Of a DNA stretch of 64,000 bases, positions 1 through 7,717 are shown piece after piece (the first letter of the stretch is position 1; every line of letters begins with the position of its first letter). This stretch comes from JANOMH01 sp031422295 (lineage in GTDB: Bacteria > Pseudomonadota > Alphaproteobacteria > Rhodobacterales > Rhodobacteraceae): contig JANOQM010000089.1 in the NCBI GenBank assembly GCA_031422295.1, forward strand, positions 1 through 64,000. The letters are read 5' to 3'. Both the position numbers and the translations under genes were made by a program. The notes below the pieces were generated by a model. That model saw only the letters and a list, made by a program, of their open reading frames with translations, had not been told where the DNA came from and ran no database searches.

Positions 1-821
1 GCCAGACCCACAAACATCGGGGCCCATTTGCTTTCATAGGTGCCAACGATCTGATAATTCGCAGATTTCTTGCGCAGATCGTCGTCCTGTGGGATCGCAG
101 CCAGCACCGGAATGCCCACGGCAGCAGCAAAAGCCTGCGCCTCGCCCGAGCCATCATCCTTGTTGATCACCAGCCCCGCGACGCCGACATTGCCGCCCAG
201 TTTGCGGAAATATTCGACGGCGGAACAGACGTTATTGGCGACATACAGCGATTGCAGGTCGTTCGATCCGACCAGAATCACCTTCTGCGCCATGTCGCGG
301 GCGATGGGCAGGCCAAAGCCGCCACAGACCACGTCGCCCAGAAAATCGAGCAGGACATAGTCGAAATCCCAGTCGTGGAAGCCCAGCTTTTCCAGCAGCT
401 CAAACCCATGAATAATGCCGCGCCCGCCGCAACCCCGGCCAACCTCGGGCCCGCCCAATTCCATCGCGAACACACCGCCGCGCTTGAAACAGACGTCGCC
501 GATCTGCACTTCTTCGCCCGCCAGCTTCTTGCGGGACGAGGTTTCGATGATGGTCGGGCAGGCCTTGCCGCCGAACAGCAGCGACGTGGTGTCGGATTTC
601 GGGTCGCAGCCGATCAACAGCACGCGCTTGCCCATTTCGGCCATCATGTGCGACAGATTGGCGAGAGTGAACGACTTGCCGATGCCGCCTTTGCCATAGA
701 TTGCAATGATCTGCGTCTTTTTGGTCGGTTCGCCCTGCGGGATTTCCATCGTCGGCTCTTCATGCGCCTCGGCCCGCAAACGCGCGTCGAAATCCTTCAG
801 GTTCGGAATGTCGAGTGTCAT
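1..821 (-). CDS. bchX: Chlorophyllide a reductase iron protein BchX (3' end beyond window)
   Basis: Iron protein (X subunit) of chlorophyllide a oxidoreductase, the nitrogenase-like BchXYZ enzyme that reduces ring B in bacteriochlorophyll synthesis. About 273 codons are visible, starting MTLDIPNLKDFDARL. A P-loop GKGGIGKS lies at residues 43-50. The NifH-like GRGCGGRGI and DVVCGGFGLP stretches carry the cluster-ligand cysteines. The family is usually about 330 aa, so roughly 60 C-terminal residues lie left of the edge. Its ATG overlaps the bchC stop by ATGA, implying translational coupling in a leftward crtE-crtF-bchC-bchX run; bchY and bchZ are expected next (inference from other Rhodobacterales). 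Confidence 0.95.
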   Translation of the reverse strand, partial: MTLDIPNLKDFDARLRAEAHEEPTMEIPQGEPTKKTQIIAIYGKGGIGKSFTLANLSHMMAEMGKRVLLIGCDPKSDTTSLLFGGKACPTIIETSSRKKLAGEEVQIGDVCFKRGGVFAMELGGPEVGRGCGGRGIIHGFELLEKLGFHDWDFDYVLLDFLGDVVCGGFGLPIARDMAQKVILVGSNDLQSLYVANNVCSAVEYFRKLGGNVGVAGLVINKDDGSGEAQAFAAAVGIPVLAAIPQDDDLRKKSANYQIVGTYESKWAPMFVGL

Positions 822-1759
822 GCGTGGGCGCTCCAGTCGAGGATCATTTTCAGGCAGGCGGGGTCGGTAAAGGCTAATTCGTATGCCGCTGACGCATCTG
901 CGGCGGGGCGCGTGTGAGTAATCAGGCCGCCCAAAGACAGCGCCCCACTTTCGACCAAGGACCGCGTGGCGATCAGGTCATCGGGGGACCATTCGGCGGC
1001 GATGCGGAACCGGGCTTCCTTCATGAAAGCGGGCGGGAAGGTGAAGCTGAGCGGTTGGGTATAGAACCCAGCCAGAACGATTTCGCCGCCTTTGACCAGT
1101 CGCATCACCAGATCATTAAGCAGATCAGAACGGCCAGAGGCGTCATAGATCGACTGATAATTGCGGCGCGTGTCAGCCTCGGGCGTCGTGACTTCATACC
1201 CAACTGCCCCTGTCGCCCGGTCCGGATTGATTTCCCAAACGGTCGGCGCGGGTGCCCCGGCGGCGATAGTCAAACGGGCCAACAACCGTCCCAAAACGCC
1301 GTGGCCGATGATCAGGTCGGGCACAGATTTGCCGGGGCCAGCCATCGCATGACGCGCCGTCGCGGCCAGCGCCAGCAGCGCCCCTTCGGCCCCTAACCCT
1401 GCATCGATTCGGGTGACACGGCTGGCTTTGGTGACCAGCCGGGCAGCAGAGCCACCGAACAGGCCAAACGCGCCTTCATAGCAGGACGCACCGGGCACAA
1501 ACACCCGCTCGCCCACTTTGAACGCGGTATTGGACCCAGCTTCGACCACTTCGCCTGCGGCCTCGTAGCCGGGAACCAACGGATAACCCATGCCGGGAAA
1601 CGGCGGCATCTGACCAGACCAGAACAGTTTTTCGGTGCCTGTGGAAATGCCGGAATGCGAGATGTTGACGACAAGATCATCCGCCGTGGGAGCCACCAAC
1701 CCGACACTGTCCAGCCCGAGAATTCCCGGTGCGGCTAGGATGACAGCATTGGTTTCCAC
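818..1759 (-). CDS. bchC: Bacteriochlorophyllide a dehydrogenase BchC
   Basis: Zinc-type alcohol dehydrogenase relative (MDR family) that oxidises the 3-hydroxyethyl group to 3-acetyl, a late step of bacteriochlorophyllide a formation. The BchC signature stretch ISTGTEKLFWSGQMPPFPGM is near the N-terminus, and a Rossmann-like GHGVLGRLLARL follows mid-protein. I chose the GTG at 1759, giving METNAVILAAPG as in the family (313 aa). It has an AGGGGAGAGA ribosome-binding site just upstream; an in-frame ATG eight codons earlier at 1783 would swallow that site. The gene overlaps bchX by ATGA. Two PpsR-type operators at 1855-1897 suggest its own redox/light-controlled promoter inside the end of crtF. 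Confidence 0.94.
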   Translation of the reverse strand: METNAVILAAPGILGLDSVGLVAPTADDLVVNISHSGISTGTEKLFWSGQMPPFPGMGYPLVPGYEAAGEVVEAGSNTAFKVGERVFVPGASCYEGAFGLFGGSAARLVTKASRVTRIDAGLGAEGALLALAATARHAMAGPGKSVPDLIIGHGVLGRLLARLTIAAGAPAPTVWEINPDRATGAVGYEVTTPEADTRRNYQSIYDASGRSDLLNDLVMRLVKGGEIVLAGFYTQPLSFTFPPAFMKEARFRIAAEWSPDDLIATRSLVESGALSLGGLITHTRPAADASAAYELAFTDPACLKMILDWSAHA

Positions 1760-1854
1760 GACTAGTCTCTCTCCCCTTGCCATTGCTGCCCATTTTTCGG
1801 GTCACGCGTCTGGCATCCTCGTCCTTGATGTAACCTTACCCTTACAGTGCGAAG

Positions 1855-1872
1855 TGTCAATCAAATTAGACA
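1855..1872. promoter_or_regulatory. PpsR/CrtJ-type operator, bchC proximal site
   Basis: The sequence reads TGTCAATCAAATTAGACA, an exact TGT-N12-ACA match to the PpsR/CrtJ consensus. It lies about 95 bp upstream of the chosen bchC start and is followed after 7 bp by a second exact site. Paired CrtJ sites at bchC are known in Rhodobacter capsulatus. Occupancy here is inferred. Confidence 0.8.
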
Positions 1873-1879
1873 GATAAAC

Positions 1880-1897
1880 TGTCAATCTGGCCTGACA
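1880..1897. promoter_or_regulatory. PpsR/CrtJ-type operator, bchC distal site overlapping crtF stop
   Basis: The sequence reads TGTCAATCTGGCCTGACA, again exactly TGT-N12-ACA. It overlaps the crtF stop codon (1882-1884), so the bchC control region is embedded in the end of crtF. That is the 'superoperon' layout known in purple bacteria. Centre-to-centre distance to the proximal site is 25 bp. Confidence 0.8.
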
Positions 1898-3006
1898 GCG
1901 GTGATCACCGAAGTTACAAAAGGGCGGCCTGCGTGGGGGGCGGTGATCGCGGTGAATCCAGCGGTTCGCAGCAGGTCCGAAATCTGCCCAGCCGACCGGG
2001 CCCGACCCGTGCGCATCGCCAGACAATACAGGGCAAAGTAGGCGTCGCCCGCCCGTTCGGGCCTGTCTCCGCCGGTCATCGGTTCAGAAATGACCAAGCG
2101 TCCGCCGGCGGGCAGAGCGGTGTAAATCGACGTCAACAGACTGCGCACCGTGTCGTCGGAATGGTCATACAGCACCCGGATCAGGCTGATTGTATCGGCC
2201 CCAGACGGGAGTGGCTGGTCGCGAAACGACCCCGGATGTATGGTCAGCCGGTCGGCCAAGCCAGCAGTTTCGAATCGCGCCTGCGCCCCGGGGGCGACGG
2301 CGGGCAGATCGAACAGCGCCAGTTTTGGGCCGGGCCATGCGCTTCCGACAGCCGCCAAAAAAGCGCCGGTTCCACCGCCGACATCCAACAGCGTTTTGGT
2401 CCCGGCAAAGGAAACTGCGGCCAGGGTATCTGCCGCCACCAGGACCTGACTGTCGGCCATCAATTGCGAATATGTTTGTGCAACAGTCGGATCGGCCGCC
2501 GCCCCGGCCCCGAACACATAAGGCCAGAAACCGGCCAATTCGGTTTCGGTTTCGCCCCGGAAAAACGCCACGGGGTTTTCCAGATCGCGGTACAGGGTTC
2601 GGTGATGCAGGATCATCCCGGCCAGCCCGGGCACGCCGGTCAAGGCCGCACCTCGCCGGGTCAGCCCATAGGTGCCTGCCCGATGCCGTCGCAAAATACC
2701 AATGGCGACCCCGGCATTGAGCAGAATGCGCATCCGGTCCGGCGCCATATCTGCCCGAAGTGACAGCAGCTCGACCGAGCTTTGCCGTCCGATCAATTGC
2801 TCTGGAATCCGCAGTTCCACCAGCGCAAGCAAAACCTGCGAATGGCAAAACCCTGCGACCAGATCGAACATCGCTTCGCCTTCGCGTCGCACGATGCCAC
2901 GGGTCAAGGGGAAGCGGGCAGCCCATGTTTGAAAAGGCTGCGACGCGACAAGGCGGTTGAACCAGCCGCCGCGGTTTACGGTTGTGGATAGCGTTGGAAG
3001 CCCCAT
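1882..3006 (-). CDS. crtF: Demethylspheroidene (hydroxyneurosporene) O-methyltransferase CrtF
   Basis: SAM-dependent methyltransferase that O-methylates the 1-hydroxyl of demethylspheroidene in the spheroidene pathway. The N-terminal dimerisation part contains FDLVAGFCHSQVLLALVELR, typical of CrtF. The class I SAM motif is LLDVGGGTGAFL, followed by FDLPAVAPGAQ. The start is uncertain: ATG at 3006 (374 aa, MGLPTLSTT) is taken, but a TTG at 3036 would add ten residues, and neither has a strong ribosome-binding site. It follows crtE by a short gap and precedes bchC. Confidence 0.92.
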   Translation of the reverse strand: MGLPTLSTTVNRGGWFNRLVASQPFQTWAARFPLTRGIVRREGEAMFDLVAGFCHSQVLLALVELRIPEQLIGRQSSVELLSLRADMAPDRMRILLNAGVAIGILRRHRAGTYGLTRRGAALTGVPGLAGMILHHRTLYRDLENPVAFFRGETETELAGFWPYVFGAGAAADPTVAQTYSQLMADSQVLVAADTLAAVSFAGTKTLLDVGGGTGAFLAAVGSAWPGPKLALFDLPAVAPGAQARFETAGLADRLTIHPGSFRDQPLPSGADTISLIRVLYDHSDDTVRSLLTSIYTALPAGGRLVISEPMTGGDRPERAGDAYFALYCLAMRTGRARSAGQISDLLRTAGFTAITAPHAGRPFVTSVITAVRPD

Positions 3007-3073
3007 ATCAGCCAAGGCCGTGGTCCAGCAGACCAAAAATTTTCGGAGAGAATTTTTCTACGCCGGCCATGGG

Positions 3074-3955
3074 TTATTCCCCTGGGACAGACATCCGGTC
3101 ACGCGCGCCCGCGGGCACCAGTTTGTCCGCATAAGCCCGAACCATCTGGGCCAGGGCGGCCTCTCCCCTGCACTTCGGGATCGAGGCGATAGCCCCGGCC
3201 AAAATGGCATCCAACCGGTTGACCGCGCCGCGTATACCCAATTGGGTCACTGCGTTTGGCCGCCCATGCAGATCATCTTGTCCGGCGGGCTTGCCAAGTT
3301 CTGCTTCGTCACACAGCGCATCGCGCAGGTCGTCAGCCACTTGAAACGCCTCACCGATCCGCGCACCCAGTTCTTCCCAAGGCTCTGCATCCTGCCCGGC
3401 TGCGATCGCGCCCATCTGCGTGGCGGCGACAAAAAGTGCACCGGTTTTGGCCCGATGATACGCGGACAGATCAATCTGCTGCTCCGATTCCCAGCCTTGT
3501 CCGGCGCAGATGCCAAAGGGCATGCCTGTGCGGGTGGCCAACACGTCAATCAGCGCCACAGCGCGGGCGGGATGGACCCCGGCGGCGCGGGCCAGAATCT
3601 CGAACCCTTTCACGATCAGGCTGTCGCCGGTCAGTACCGCCAGCGGTTCGGAAAAGGCCAGATGCACAGAAGGCTTGCCGCGCCGTCGGGCGGCATCATC
3701 AAAGCAGGGCAGGTCGTCATGGACCAGACTGGCGCAATGGATCAACTCCAGCGCGGCAGCGGCAGCATCGGTCAGGCGTGGCGCGTCATCGCCACAGGCC
3801 AAAGCGACTGACATCAGTATGGTGGGGCGGATTCGCGCGCCGCCCGGCGTAACCGCATAGCCCAAGGCAGCGGCAAGTTTGGCAGGGGCCACTGACCCTT
3901 GTCCCGTACGGATTGCCGCCATCACAGCGGCGTCGATTCTATCTGACAATCCCAT
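3074..3955 (-). CDS. crtE: Geranylgeranyl diphosphate synthase CrtE
   Basis: Prenyltransferase that makes GGPP for carotenoids and the bacteriochlorophyll tail. The first aspartate-rich region reads LVHDDLPCFDDAARRRGKPS and the second FQVADDLRDALCDE, both diagnostic of trans-isoprenyl diphosphate synthases. The start at 3955 (MGLSDRIDAAV, 293 aa) is preferred because GGAGGGAGA precedes it at good spacing. An in-frame ATG at 4009 would place the coding region across both upstream PpsR-type sites. Transcribed divergently from crtD. Confidence 0.94.
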   Translation of the reverse strand: MGLSDRIDAAVMAAIRTGQGSVAPAKLAAALGYAVTPGGARIRPTILMSVALACGDDAPRLTDAAAAALELIHCASLVHDDLPCFDDAARRRGKPSVHLAFSEPLAVLTGDSLIVKGFEILARAAGVHPARAVALIDVLATRTGMPFGICAGQGWESEQQIDLSAYHRAKTGALFVAATQMGAIAAGQDAEPWEELGARIGEAFQVADDLRDALCDEAELGKPAGQDDLHGRPNAVTQLGIRGAVNRLDAILAGAIASIPKCRGEAALAQMVRAYADKLVPAGARDRMSVPGE

Positions 3956-3978
3956 CCGGCATTCTCCCTCCGCTGATC

Positions 3979-3996
3979 TGTCAGACAAATCAGACA
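3979..3996. promoter_or_regulatory. PpsR/CrtJ-type operator between crtE and crtD (crtE side)
   Basis: The sequence reads TGTCAGACAAATCAGACA, an exact TGT-N12-ACA match 24 bp upstream of the crtE start. It is paired with the site at 4004 with a 7-bp spacer, the same geometry as at bchC. Confidence 0.78.
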
Positions 3997-4003
3997 TCAT
4001 ATG

Positions 4004-4021
4004 TGTCAATCAGACTGGACA
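4004..4021. promoter_or_regulatory. PpsR/CrtJ-type operator between crtE and crtD (crtD side)
   Basis: The sequence reads TGTCAATCAGACTGGACA, an exact TGT-N12-ACA match 30 bp before the crtD ATG. With the adjacent site it could control both divergent carotenoid units. Confidence 0.78.
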
Positions 4022-4050
4022 GTTTCCAGATTGAAGTCAACAATCGTCCT

Positions 4051-5649
4051 ATGAATGTGACCCTGAAAAGTGACAAAAGCCGGATTGTAGTGGTCGGCGC
4101 CGGGATTGGAGGTCTTGCTGCGGCGCTGCGTCTGGCGCAGGCAGGCTGCGCCGTGACCGTGCTTGAGGCCGCCGAGGGCCCGGGGGGCAAGATGCGCACC
4201 ATGGCTTCAGTGGCGGGGCCGGTTGATGCGGGGCCGGTTGATGCGGGGCCGACAGTGCTGACCATGCGCCCGGTGTTCGAGGGGCTGTTTGCGGATGTCG
4301 GCGAACGGCTTTGTGACCATCTGACGTTAATACCGTTGTCCATCCTGGCCCGGCATTATTGGGCCGACGGGACCAAACTTGACCTGATGGCCGATCCTGA
4401 TGCAAGTGCGGCTAATATCAGCGCGGCCTTTGGTGCAAAGGCCGAACAGCAGTTCCGCCGTTTTTCCGCCCGGACCAAACGGCTGTTTGACGCCTTTGAT
4501 ACCCCGATGATGCAATCAGCTGCTCCATCGCAAACGGCACTTACGCTGCAAGTCCTGAAATCCCCTCGCTTGTTGTGGGACATGGCGCCGCATCGGACCA
4601 TGGCCGGGCTTTTGCAGACTTGTTTCACCGAACCCAAATTGCGCCAACTTTTTGGCCGCTATGCGACTTATGTCGGCGGCTCGCCCTATCTATCGCCCGG
4701 CCTGCTGACCCTGATCAGTCATTCCGAAGCGCGGGGCGTTTGGGCAGTCCAAGGCGGAATGCACCGGCTCTCTCGGGTCATCGCCGAATTGGCACAAGCC
4801 CGGGGGGCGGTGTTTCACTATGGGCAAATAGCCAAACGGATCGAGCAACAGGGCGGGCGGGCCGCCGCAGTTGTGACCACCTTGGGCCGGTTTCCTGCCG
4901 ATGCGGTCTTGTTCAATGGCGATCCCCGGGCACTGACCACGGGTCTGCTGGGGGATGGCGTGAAAAAGGCGGTGCCGGTGTCAGGGGTTGAACCGCGCAG
5001 CCTGTCGGCTTTTGTGCATGCTTTTGCAGCGGTGCCTTCGGGGCCGGATCTGTCGCATCACACGGTATTTTTCGGTGACGATCCCAAGGCCGAATTTGAC
5101 GCCCTGTCCCGCTGCGAGCGGCCTTTGGATGCGACGCTTTATGTTTGTGCCCAAGACCGGACCGGGACAACCTCGACCGGGGCCAAACCGGGGCCCGAAC
5201 GCTTTGAAATCATCCTCAATGGCCCGCCAACCAGCGCCGACAGGAATACCGAACAGGAGATTGCCGCATGTCAGACACAGGTTTTCGGCCGGCTGGCGCA
5301 GTTTGGGCTGCGGTTCAGTCCGACACCGGGACCCGAGGCGCTGACCACGCCGCAGGGGTTCAACCGGCTGTTCCCGGCCAGCAACGGTTCGCTTTACGGG
5401 CGCAGCCCACAGGGGCTGACGGCGGGGCTGAAACGGCCACAGGCGCGGACGACAGTCCCGGGACTGTATCTGGCGGGCGGAGGGGCGCATCCGGGGGCGG
5501 GGATGCCGATGGCGGTGCTCTCCGCCCGGCACGCGGCCGGGGCGATCATGACCGACCTTGCTTTGCGCTTGACGTCCCGCCAAACGGCTACGCCTGGTGG
5601 TACGTTGACGGGATCAGCGCCGACGGGACGCGGGCCGTCTCGGTCATAG
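4051..5649 (+). CDS. crtD: Methoxyneurosporene/hydroxyneurosporene desaturase CrtD
   Basis: FAD-dependent carotenoid 3,4-desaturase of the spheroidene branch. A dinucleotide-binding VVGAGIGGLAAALRLA is at the N-terminus and LYLAGGGAHPGAGMPMAVLSA near the C-terminus, both typical of CrtI/CrtD. Start MNVTLKSDKS at 4051; 532 aa as read. Two oddities: a 15-bp in-frame tandem duplication (GPVDA twice, about residues 56-65), and a C-terminal tail after about residue 500 that looks like out-of-frame crtC sequence. A one-base indel near 5555 would either shorten crtD or join it in frame to crtC. Confidence 0.92.
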   Translation: MNVTLKSDKSRIVVVGAGIGGLAAALRLAQAGCAVTVLEAAEGPGGKMRTMASVAGPVDAGPVDAGPTVLTMRPVFEGLFADVGERLCDHLTLIPLSILARHYWADGTKLDLMADPDASAANISAAFGAKAEQQFRRFSARTKRLFDAFDTPMMQSAAPSQTALTLQVLKSPRLLWDMAPHRTMAGLLQTCFTEPKLRQLFGRYATYVGGSPYLSPGLLTLISHSEARGVWAVQGGMHRLSRVIAELAQARGAVFHYGQIAKRIEQQGGRAAAVVTTLGRFPADAVLFNGDPRALTTGLLGDGVKKAVPVSGVEPRSLSAFVHAFAAVPSGPDLSHHTVFFGDDPKAEFDALSRCERPLDATLYVCAQDRTGTTSTGAKPGPERFEIILNGPPTSADRNTEQEIAACQTQVFGRLAQFGLRFSPTPGPEALTTPQGFNRLFPASNGSLYGRSPQGLTAGLKRPQARTTVPGLYLAGGGAHPGAGMPMAVLSARHAAGAIMTDLALRLTSRQTATPGGTLTGSAPTGRGPSRS

Positions 5650-6470
5650 GGTTTATCGGGTCGGTGTTTTCGCCCTGGTATGCGTGGTCAGGGCGGCGCG
5701 ATCCGGCGAACCACTGCTGCATCAATGTGGCCACCTACGGGCCGGGCGGGCGGTTTACCATGACCGACCGGGGGCGGTCGGCGTTGGTGACGACGCGGGA
5801 CATGTTGCAGGTCGGACCATCGTCGATGCGGTGGGTGGATAGCACGCTGGTCATTGATATTGATGAGATCGGCGCCCTGCCCATGGTGACCCGCGTGCGC
5901 GGGCGCATCACGCTGACCCCGCATGCCGTCACATCGGTCGAACTGCCGCTTACCCCTGACGGGGCGCATGTCTGGCGACCCTTTGCGCCCAGCGCCGATA
6001 TCTCGGTCGAACTGGAGGCGACAGGCTGGCAATGGTCCGGCCACGGCTATTTCGACGCCAATTTCGGGACCCGGGCGCTGGAACAGGATTTCCGGTTCTG
6101 GACTTGGGGGCGCTATCCCTTGGCCGGAGGTGCGGTGTGTTTTTACGACGCTTTGCGGCGGGACGGGACAGAGTTGGAGGCGGCCATCGGGTTTGACCGG
6201 GGTGGCGGGGCGCGGGTGGTAGAGGCCCCGCCCCGGACGCGGTTCAAGCGGTCATTCTGGCGGGTCCGGCGGGAAACGCGGGCCGATGCGGGGGTGGTGC
6301 CACAGCAGGTGATGCCAATGCTGGACGCGCCGTTTTATTCCCGGTCGGCTGTGCGGACGGTGTTGGGGGGGCAGGAGGTGACAGGGGTGCATGAGGCTTT
6401 GGACTTGGACAGGTTCAGGCTGTGGTGGATGAAGTGGCTGTTGGCGGTGAGGGTTTGGCGGAGGGGGTGA
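5548..6470 (+). CDS. crtC: Carotenoid 1,2-hydratase (hydroxyneurosporene synthase) CrtC, probable frameshift at start
   Basis: Adds water across the 1,2 double bond of neurosporene or demethylspheroidene precursors. Recognisable CrtC sequence begins PCFALDVPPNGYAWWYVDG (from 5556) and runs through GSVFSPWYAW to the C-terminal VHEALDLDRFRLWWMKWLL. In this frame there is no ATG, GTG or TTG near that point; the only upstream ATG (5268) lies deep inside crtD. The ATG at 5548 is in the crtD frame. One extra base around 5554-5557 would give MTDPCFALDVPP, about 307 aa. Either a recent one-base deletion, an assembly error, or an unusual start must be assumed, so the 5' end given is a model. Confidence 0.8.
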
Positions 6471-6553
6471 GGGGGAGTTTACCATTTCTTTCAATTGGTT
6501 AATGACTTTTACGCCATTTGTAACTCGCAACTTACTGCGTAGCTGCAGTCAAG

Positions 6554-6793
6554 ATGAAGCCTATTTCGCGTCCCCTTAACCCTTTGGTAAGGCATTTCTA
6601 CCAAAATTGTGATGGTAGCGTCGGGGAGGCAGCATTGCAGCGACGTGTCACTGATCCATATTTGGTGGATAGGTTTGAAAAACGTGTTAAAGAAGCGATG
6701 TTGACGCTTGGTCAATGTGCTTCGCGGACGTTGTGGAGTGTATGGTTTGGTGGTGGCAGCTTGATACTGGCTACTTTGATGGGGTGGGTATGA
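6554..6793 (+). CDS. Possible small protein upstream of Panacea gene
   Basis: An open frame of 79 codons whose stop overlaps the next ATG by ATGA at 6790, the coupling style used elsewhere in the window. The last 20 or so residues (LWSVWFGGGSLILATLMGWV) could be a membrane segment. No clear ribosome-binding site precedes the ATG and no family is recognised, so it may be non-coding. It sits in AT-richer sequence with the next two genes. If real, it would be the first gene of a three-gene islet operon. Confidence 0.3.
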   Translation: MKPISRPLNPLVRHFYQNCDGSVGEAALQRRVTDPYLVDRFEKRVKEAMLTLGQCASRTLWSVWFGGGSLILATLMGWV

Positions 6794-7269
6794 TGCCTAG
6801 CTATGATGCAAGACTGATAGCCAACGAGTTCCTTCGTCTCAATGGTGGACCTATGTCGCAAATGAGGCTCCAGAAGTTGGTCTTTATGGCCCACGGCTGG
6901 AATCTCGCAATCAATCGCGCTCCTTTGGTTGCTGATCGGATCGAGGCGTGGGACGGGGGTCCTGTAATCCGCTCCATATGGAACCACCTCCGAGATGTGG
7001 GTTATGACGCCAATGGCCAACTGCTAGTTGCTGCCAATGGTGCCCCATCATCAGCGGATTTGTCCGTTTCCGAGCGAGGCATAATTGAACATGTCTGGCG
7101 TAGATATGGTGGATATACCGGGCTAGAACTTTCGAATATTACTCACGAGCCTGGAACACCCTGGAGTAACGCATATTTTGGAAGAGGTCGAAATGCACAA
7201 CTTTCCCAGTCAGACATTCAGACTCATTTTGTTGAGCTAGCACTTGCAGGACGATCTACAGCAGCCTGA
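6790..7269 (+). CDS. Panacea-domain (DUF4065, SocA-like) protein, probable antitoxin
   Basis: 159 aa. The sequence MSQMRLQKLVFMAHGWNLA, then IEAWDGGPVIRSIWNHLRDVG, matches the Panacea/DUF4065 family ('KLQKLLYYAQGWHLA ... EAWxxGPVxPxVYxxF'). Panacea proteins are known as antitoxins able to neutralise many unrelated toxins, and as phage-associated proteins (GepA, SocA). Start MMPSYDARLIANEF at 6790, after GGGGTGGG; the ATG at 6793 is equally possible. It overlaps the downstream membrane-protein gene by 26 bp, as expected for a toxin-antitoxin pair. The antitoxin role is inferred. Base composition is lower in GC than the flanking crt genes, suggesting transfer into the cluster. Confidence 0.82.
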   Translation: MMPSYDARLIANEFLRLNGGPMSQMRLQKLVFMAHGWNLAINRAPLVADRIEAWDGGPVIRSIWNHLRDVGYDANGQLLVAANGAPSSADLSVSERGIIEHVWRRYGGYTGLELSNITHEPGTPWSNAYFGRGRNAQLSQSDIQTHFVELALAGRSTAA

Positions 7270-7660
7270 TATAAATATTAGTGACATCGACACAGCGCCG
7301 TCATCCACCGAGGTGACGGCTACGGATACTGTGGTAAAGATTGATGATTACAAGGAAGCCTTTGCTCGCGCAACGGAACGCAACGCTCAACTTGAGGAGG
7401 AGCTCGACGCCGCCAAAAAGAAAGCTCGTTCCGTTGAAATACTTGATAATTTAATTGAGCCTAGCGCCAAAAAAGCTTTCAATTTTATGTTCGTTTACTC
7501 CGGCGCAGTAGGATTGATGCTGCTTATGAATTCCTTTGGTTGCTTCAAGATACCAATGGAAGAGGGAGTGCTTCAAGTCTTGGTGGGAAGCACAGCAGTG
7601 ACTGTAATTGGTTTAGTTGGCATGGTGCTCACTGGTATTTTCGTTGGTGCAAGAAAATAG
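7244..7660 (+). CDS. Coiled-coil, two-helix membrane protein; candidate toxin partner
   Basis: 138 aa, no family recognised. A polar N-terminus is followed by a heptad-like charged segment (about residues 34-65, EAFARATERNAQLEEELDAA), then two hydrophobic helices (about 79-100 and 109-135) ending in GARK. TTG at 7244 is the only start giving the full frame; a later in-frame GTG near residue 24 is possible. Overlap with the Panacea gene suggests co-translation. Small membrane proteins are among the toxins paired with Panacea antitoxins, so this is the best toxin candidate here, by position and topology only. AT-rich: 19 G/C in the 60 bases 7441-7500. Confidence 0.6.
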   Translation: MQDDLQQPDINISDIDTAPSSTEVTATDTVVKIDDYKEAFARATERNAQLEEELDAAKKKARSVEILDNLIEPSAKKAFNFMFVYSGAVGLMLLMNSFGCFKIPMEEGVLQVLVGSTAVTVIGLVGMVLTGIFVGARK

Positions 7661-7670
7661 CCATGTAGTT

Positions 7671-7692
7671 TAGACGCCTCCACACGCGTCTA
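7671..7692. repeat. Inverted repeat at the right edge of the islet
   Basis: TAGACGC (7671-7677) pairs with GCGTCTA (7686-7692) around an 8-base loop. It lies just after the membrane-protein stop and before the dipeptidase. There is no T-run on the plus strand, so it may be a weak terminator or mRNA-end hairpin. Confidence 0.45.
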
Positions 7693-7717
7693 CACCCCCA
7701 TCCGGACCCCCCTCCCC

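Noticed and set aside
5268..5547. N-terminal extension of CrtC from the ATG at 5268
   Set aside because: It lies wholly within crtD in another frame, would add about 95 residues not seen in CrtC, and has composition of an out-of-frame shadow.
6554..6793. Firm call of a third islet gene
   Set aside because: The ATGA overlap is suggestive but there is no ribosome-binding site or recognisable family; kept only as a low-confidence feature.
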